Source: Riptortus pedestris
Taxonomy: Eukaryota > Arthropoda > Insecta > Hemiptera > Alydidae
Reading direction: 5' to 3'
Length of the DNA stretch: 64,000 bases
NCBI GenBank assembly: GCA_019009955.1
Contig: CM032233.1
Location: 129,888,501-129,952,500 of the forward strand
Every line of letters begins with the position of its first letter. The first letter of the stretch is position 1. A program made the position numbers and the translations under genes. Below the pieces are notes generated by a model that saw only the letters and a program-made list of their open reading frames with translations, was not told the DNA's origin and searched no databases. Shown here in pieces: positions 57,894 through 64,000 of the stretch.

Positions 57894-57952
57894 TATTATT
57901 ATTATTTATTAACGTCCACTTTTTGCAACTCAGGCTAATTGGGATGCAAACT
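57894..57952 (-). mobile_element. SINE 3' tail fragment
   Basis: (ATT)n then AACGTCCACTTTTTGCAACTC, matching the 3' part of the SINE at 612-862. Confidence 0.7.
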
Positions 57953-58830
57953 CCGTTATTATAAGTCATATCGCAAAATTTTATAGAACCAATCTTTTTA
58001 ATCTATTGATGTTCTACAATTGTTGTTTTATACATTTTTTGTAATTCAAGTATTAATCAAATTATTTTTACATGTCTTACGTAACCCCTCCCCCTCAATC
58101 CCAGGCCCCTTTTACTCATCGGTTTTTTTTACATATAAAAAGAGAATATATGGTGAGATGAGATCACAAGAGTTATACCATCACGAGGGAAATCTGGTTA
58201 GTTTGCAGCCCCTGCGTGGCGAGTTTTACTTCTTTATGGCATCGTATTCTAGGCATAAATATGAATTGAATGGTGGAACTTAAACATATTCCCTAAATTC
58301 TAGGCACCTTAAAAAATCCGGCCAATGGCGCAGCTCCTGCGCGACCGACTTTTTTATTTTTTATTTTTTTAAATTTTAAATTCCACTTCGAAAAATTGTA
58401 TTCTCGAAATATTATTAGAAAAGTAAAAACTTTACTGCTAGTGGGAGAAGAGGCCAAAGCAAAGCCTGGCATGATATCAGAAAAAGCAATAGATTTAACA
58501 ATATCCAAATACTTTGCCCTCAACAAGAGTAATTATAATGTAAGAGTACATTAATTAAGCTGGGAAATATCTTAAAACTAATTACTCAATAACCTCGGCC
58601 TTTCACCACACTTGCAGTATAGTTTTTATTTTTTTTAATAATATTCTTTTTTATTTTCAGATTTGTTCAACTCCTACTCAGCTAACGTAATGCATTTTTG
58701 GACTGTGTATCAATTTAAAGGTAATTAGCTAATTGAATAATTTCTTCCTTCAATCTAAATCTAACTTTATTCACAATCCTGAATGAATAGTGGACAACTC
58801 CAATTAGCATATGCTGCCAGTATATATAAT
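57953..58830. other. Decayed family A pieces and unique sequence
   Basis: 57953-58080 holds CTCCGTTATTATAAGTCATA (minus-strand family A). 58178-58222 holds a decayed 5' end (GGGAAATCTGGTTAG, CCCCTGCGTGGCG). 58230-58830 shows nothing recognisable; the ATTTTCAG at about 58660 does not lead into an open LRR frame. Confidence 0.45.
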
Positions 58831-59028
58831 ATAGGGTCTTTCAAAAAGAATGAACTGATTTCAAAGCTTTATGGTGCTTTACTCCAGCATCGCATCAGAA
58901 CACGTTGCATCCTATTACAAAGAGCGTAGTTGTAAGTTGTCGAATGGTAGCCCGTAGAGTGCTCTATCGATACATCTCTGCCGCAATCCCTACTAACAGC
59001 AGTTCCCGTGCAATGGCTACCTGTACAA

Positions 59029-59704
<676 letters not shown>

Positions 59705-59706
<2 letters not shown>

Positions 59707-59950
59707 TAGAAAAGGAGAACATTTGTTGTGAGGGATGGGCGTTGTAAAGGATGACTCCAGATGTTACATGTTGTTCAGTAGGAGTCGCTCTGGCCTAAAT
59801 ATAAAGATCATTTCAATACCGGTCATCGGCATCTTTACCTCACTACAAATCAGATATAACCAGATTTCCTTAAGAGTAAATCCGCTATTGAGTGAAGACG
59901 AGTTATTCAAAACATTAATGCCCATCGTTAACAAGCAGTTTACGAATATA
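59705..59950 (+). repeat. Inverted duplicate of 55479-55720
   Basis: The mirror copy of 55479-55720. Here the sequence continues past the TATATAT run as CAGCTAAAATCGTTC, so this is probably the more complete side. Confidence 0.9.
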
Positions 59951-60070
59951 TATCAGCTAAAATCGTTCTTTGCTATTGAGTTCGCCAAGACCAATTCTGT
60001 TGTCACAGTGCAACATGCCAAGAACATCCGACGTTGGTTCGTACAGTTACGGGACACTGGGTGTTCGTAA
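59735..60070 (+). other. Unassigned 111-codon frame over the duplicate
   Basis: The frame reads through the duplicated block (KIISIPVIGIFTSLQIRY, SEDELFKTLMPIVNK) into single-copy sequence (VQHAKNIRRWFVQLRDTGCS). The block copy at 55438-55689 keeps the same frame over about 70 residues with only a few changes. There is no recognised domain, splice site or start context. It may be a captured gene fragment or part of an unrecognised transposon. I do not call it a gene. Confidence 0.3.
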
Positions 60071-60478
60071 ATATTTGTGAGAGGTAACAAAACTTCAACC
60101 CCGGTTAAATACATGTGTCTTTATTGCAATCTTGTATTACTGTATCTTAATAAGAGAATCACTTTATTGTACAAATGTATATACTGTTTGTGGGGCTGCT
60201 CAATTCCATTGAGATGCTGAGTGCTTCAGCAACTGAAGTCAATCCCTAGGACAACAGTAAAACAATACATATTGTATTTAGTCAGCTCAATAACTAACAT
60301 ATTTTAACAGTCAGCAACCTAAAAGGTGAATGTCACTACTTAGATATAAATTAGAAACATCATTATTGTAATAACATGATCCGTCGATCTATAATAAGAT
60401 CACTGGGCAAAGCTAAAATTAAAATATATGGTGGGAAATAATCCCTAAAGTATCAATAATGATACCCTCGACCAAGGT
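60071..60478. other. AT-rich sequence, no gene seen
   Basis: Nothing recognised. Confidence 0.4.
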
Positions 60479-61020
60479 TTACAGAACCTTCTTATCTATT
60501 CCCACCTCGTCAAAAAATGTCTGGGTACGTTTAGATACCGTTCCTCGGGCACCGAAACACAATCCTATCACCAGAAAATCCCGTTTCCCAAATGATTCCC
60601 TGAATTTTTCCGAGTAAAATTTAATACATTTCTTGTAAATATTTTTCTTTTCCTGCTGGATCTTCATCAGGGTCGTTGCTCTCGTACCTTATCGTTGGGT
60701 CCAGGATGTAGGCAAATTTACAATTCTCCTTGAAGGCAATGATGTCCGCGTACCTCGTTGACCCTGCGTCATCGACAGCGTACACCTCTTCAAAGCATGT
60801 AAAATTCTTTGCTTTCAGGAGCTCCATGATAGCATGCTTTACCCGGTGATGTCGCCTCGTGATCAGCAACATGTTATGTGGACAATTCCCGACCACATGG
60901 GCCGGTGTTTCGGTCTCTCTGCCACACCTTCGACAGAGGGGTCCAACATCCGCTGACTTCGAGACAACTCCCGGAACACCACGCGACCATAGCTTAATGA
61001 AATCGGTTTATTCTTTTTGA
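60479..61020 (-). pseudogene. Non-LTR retrotransposon C-terminus with zinc finger and endonuclease
   Basis: On the minus strand an in-frame stretch from about 61015 reads IKLWSRGVPGVVSKSADVG, then LCRRCGRETETPAHVVGNC (C-x2-C-x8-H-x4-C). HNMLLITRRHHRVKHAIMEL and GSTRYADIIAF...AYILDPTIRYE follow. This is the zinc-binding motif and restriction-enzyme-like endonuclease of R2-type elements. Near 60660 the frame shifts: the downstream part continues KKCIKFYSEKFRESFGKRD and LCFGARGTVSK in another register to the stop at 60479. The RT core is missing. Confidence 0.85.
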
Positions 61021-61230
61021 AAGACCCTGTACTATCGTCGGTTGACTTCGCCATTGATGGGCTGATCGTAGAGTACAAGTCGCATTGTGCTTTCGGTGAT
61101 ATGGCACCATCAAGCCTCTAGAACTAGTTGTATTGGGTAATCCCTTGTAATTTCCTGTATTTATGTAGGCCTATATTCGGCTACTAGTACTTGTCTTCAG
61201 TCACAATATTTAAGCCGCTGTGAATATTAC

Positions 61231-61880
61231 CAAAGTCCGACACGCAGGGGCTGCGTAAACTAAGATATAACACACTAGTGATCTCGTCTCAACACATATT
61301 CTCTATTTCTAAGTAAAAACTAACGATAAAAGAGTTGCGAGGGGAGGGGAGGGGGGTAATGAAGGCTGAATACCGGAAAGTGCAAAAAATACTTGAGTTA
61401 CAAAAAAATCTACAGAACAACAGTTGTAGAGCATCAATAGGTTAACAATATTGGTTCTATAACATTTTGCGATACGACTCATAATATCGGAGGGGGTTTT
61501 GCACTTAAGTAATTAGGACAATAATTTTACGAAAAAGTAATAAAAAATAAAAGTAATTCCTTTTGACAAAATACAATCTATGACACGAAACAAGGCTGTC
61601 AAGTAGGAGCAGCGTTTACTAAGCAGATTTCCGATGTGCTGAAATGACTCACTGGTGATGTCATCTCAACACATATTCTCTATTTCTAAGTAAAAACTAA
61701 CGATAAAAGAGTTGTGGTTGGGGGGAGGGAGGGTTAATGAAGGCTGAATACACGAATGCGCAAAAAATACTTGAGTTACGAAAAATTGTGTAGAACAACA
61801 GTTGTAGAGCATCAATAGGTTAACAATATTGGTTCTATAACATTTTGCGATACGTTTCATATTATCGGCGATATAATACT
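61231..61880 (+). mobile_element. Two family A fragments of the fourth lineage
   Basis: Copy 1 (61231-61540): GTCCGACACGCAGGGGCTGC, CAACACATATTCTCTATTTC, AATATCGGAGG. Copy 2 (61600-61880): AGCAGCGTTTACTAAGCAG, CTGGTGATGTCATCTCAAC, ATATTATCGGCG. They are about 85% alike by eye and lie in tandem. Neither has a 3' end. Confidence 0.7.
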
Positions 61881-61947
61881 TTTACTTAAGTAATTTAGTA
61901 AAATATAAAAGTAACTCCTGTTGACAGAATACAATATATGACACGAA

Positions 61948-62385
61948 AAAAAGTCCGTCGCGCAGGGGCTGCGTAAACTAAGCTGATTTCCCTCGTGAAG
62001 TTTAGTAATAGATAAATCTACATACTGGTAACTCAACACCACCTTGAATAAATACAAGAGGAAATAAGAAATGTTTCATCCAATTTCAATTACCTGCCGG
62101 CAGGAAGCGTTAGGTTAGAAATGTAAACAAACGGGTCTGCCCGCCTCACACCTGGAAGAAAAACAATGAAATATATCAGAATATAACATATTAATTTTAT
62201 TGAGAACTATTTACTATATCTAGTTCTGCAATTAATAATGAGCTTCTATACAATTTTTCGATCTGACCTTTGGTAACGGAGATATTTCGAAAACCGGTAA
62301 CGGAGAATTTCGGTAACAATTAAAAAATAATTGCGACCGCTAGAGCGGTAACAGACAAATATATATATATATATATATATATCTA
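61948..62385 (+). mobile_element. Family A, long lineage, internally deleted
   Basis: GTCCGTCGCGCAGGGGCTGC through ATGTAAACAAACGGGTCTGC and TACTATATCTAGTTCTGC, a shortened core, GACCGCTAGAGCGGTAACAG, then (TA)n 62361-62396, where family B starts. The 3' end is absent. Confidence 0.8.
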
Positions 62386-62394
62386 TATATATAT

Positions 62395-64000
62395 AAAATT
62401 GTAACCTCTGTCTGTACATTGATTTTTTTTGCGAAATTTTACGATAACTTTTCGTGTTCCACATGTCATAGGACACCATAATCTGCATTTGTTTCTTTCG
62501 TGTATGTTTGTTTTGTTTGTTTGTTTTGTTTGTTTGTTTGTTTGTTTGGTTTGTTTGTTTGTTTGTTTGTTTGTTTACCATTTTCCACGCATAAAACGGC
62601 TGAAATCCGAATTTTATGAAACTTGGTATGTATATTACTACTAGCCCCAACTTAGAACTTTTAGGGCTATATTAATATTCTCTAAGACGAAACAGGGAGT
62701 GGGTGGTTCTAAGGGAGACCTGAAATTAAAAAATAGCGTATATTTCGTTTCCTATTGGTTTTTGTTCGGCAAAATATTGCACATAACAAAAGTTTGGTTT
62801 ATTTTGTTAATTTAAGAGTAGTAAACTTTTTTGTTATATGCACTTTTGGGGGCCGTATACGGATGTATAAATGAGTTTTATACGTTTAAAAGCTATAGCG
62901 GGAAGGTCCTCACAATTTTATTTGGTGAGACAAAGGCTCAACCGAAACTAAACCAAACTCGGTATGTGGAAATTAGCAATAACGTCCTTCCTTATAAAAG
63001 ACTATACTAACATTTTTAGGGACGTTGCAGGAGTGGGGCCGGGGGGGTTAATAAGGGAGGCCTGAAATTGGATAATAGTGATATTTCAGTTTCCTATTGC
63101 CATTTACGGCAAATATGCACTTAACCAAAGTTGTTTTATTTTGCTATTTAGAGGAATCTTTTTTTGTTTGGTTATATGCACTTTTGACCTTATAACGGAA
63201 GTATAAATGAGTTATACGCTAAAAAACTATAGGCGGGAGTCCACAATTTTATTTGGCACCAAAAGGACTCAACCGAAAATTTATAACCAAAACTCGGTAT
63301 CTGAATTAGTACTAACGCCTTCATTATAACTAAGCTATACTAACATTTCTTGGGATCTGGCAGGGAGTGGGGGGGTTATAAGGGAGGCCTGAAATTAATA
63401 ATAGTGATTATTTCGTTTTCCTATTGCATTTTCGGTAAATATGCACATATCAAAAGTTTGTTTATTTTGTTATTTAGAGAAACTTTTGTTTATATGCACT
63501 TGTTGCCGTATACGGTAGTATTAATGAGTTATTACGCTAAAAACTATAGCGGGAGGCACCACAATTTTATTTGGACACCAAAGACTCAACCCGAATTTTA
63601 AACCAAACTCGGTTATCCTGAATTAAGTACTAAACGCCTTCATTATAATAAAGCTATTACTAACCATTTCTTTGGGAACGGGCAGAATGAAGTGGGGGTT
63701 ATAAGGTTACGGCCTGAAAATTAATAATAGTGATATTTCGTTTGCTATTGCATTTTCGGTAAATATGAACCATAACAAAAGTTGTTTATTTTGTTGTTAT
63801 TTAGGAGTAACTTTTTTAATATACACTATCATCGTTATACCGAAAGTATAAAGGCGTTTATATGCTGAAAAATTATTACGCGGGAGAGTCATCAATTTTA
63901 TTTGCACTAAAGTACTCAACCGATACTATATAAAAACCACTCAGGGTTTGTATATTAAAACTAATGCCTTCCTTATTAATGTCATACTAGCTTTCTAGGG
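62395..64000 (-). mobile_element. Family B, tail plus four internal monomers, runs off the window
   Basis: It begins AAATTGTAACCTCTGTCTG, then a (GTTT)n tract (62500-62575). Four monomers of roughly 320-335 bp follow, each with GAGTGGG..GTTATAAGG, CCTGAAATTAATAATAGTG, TTTCGTTTCCTATTGC, CAACTTTTGT-like motifs and ACTCGGTATGTG. Block starts lie near 62690, 63020, 63352 and 63680. Single-base indels increase towards the window end. Confidence 0.8.

Noticed and set aside
58640..58740. Possible third LRR exon after TTTTATTTTCAG at about 58660
   Set aside because: In the required phase the frame stops after eight codons and lacks the LRR spacing.

Overview
This is a window of AT-rich eukaryotic genomic DNA, almost certainly from an arthropod and probably an insect. 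That reading rests on mariner, Merlin, pogo and piggyBac relics, several degraded non-LTR reverse transcriptases, a tRNA-derived SINE, and a short spliced gene fragment with an insect-style promoter nearby. There are no bacterial-type genes, operons, rRNAs or CRISPR arrays. I cannot name the species.

Only one host gene is supported. Two plus-strand exons lie 13.1 kb apart, at 19708-19907 (signal peptide plus a cysteine-rich LRR N-terminal cap) and 33050-33121 (one exact 72-bp leucine-rich repeat exon). They join in phase across canonical GT/AG sites, so the gene encodes a secreted or cell-surface LRR protein. An LGR-type receptor is one candidate. No later exon was recognised in the remaining 31 kb, so the next intron must be very long or the exons are too diverged to see.

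Most of the rest is mobile DNA. The dominant family, called family A here, has about 40 full or partial copies. Its shared 5' end contains the hairpin ACGCAG-GGG-CTGCGT and then GCAGATTTCCC. The core carries the palindrome ACCGCTAGAGCGGT followed by a (TA)n tract. The 3' end has the palindrome TTTCCCTTAAGGGAAA followed by CTGCTA. This is the layout of a non-autonomous Helentron/HINE (DINE-1-like Helitron). Filled and empty site pairs inside this same window show insertion into A/T runs with no long target duplication. A second family, family B, starts ACTAGCTNAGGTACCCGGC, has internal monomers of about 330 bp, and ends in a GTGAAAAGGTAACAAAC tail. A and B insert repeatedly into one another.

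Layout: 1-11.2 kb holds A and B copies, a SINE, a mariner relic and non-LTR 3' ends. At 11.7-13.4 kb are two related tandem arrays (about 64-bp and 165-bp periods). From 13.9-19.5 kb there are A copies and a promoter-like or solo-LTR segment. From 19.7-33.1 kb lies the LRR gene intron, filled with A/B copies, a 440-bp TG/AG microsatellite and a non-LTR relic. At 33.9-40.5 kb is a large hierarchical satellite with a 146-bp period, interrupted by a piggyBac-like element with TTAA duplications. From 40.5-64 kb there are more A/B copies, a decayed RT, and a three-level nest (family A, then a pogo/Tigger relic, then a Merlin relic) at 50-52.6 kb. The same stretch holds an inverted duplication shared by 55.5 and 59.7 kb, and endonuclease-bearing non-LTR fragments.

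Some stretches (about 37.7-38.7, 46.6-47.7 and 62.7-64.0 kb) carry many single-base indels relative to sister copies and may be poorly polished assembly.
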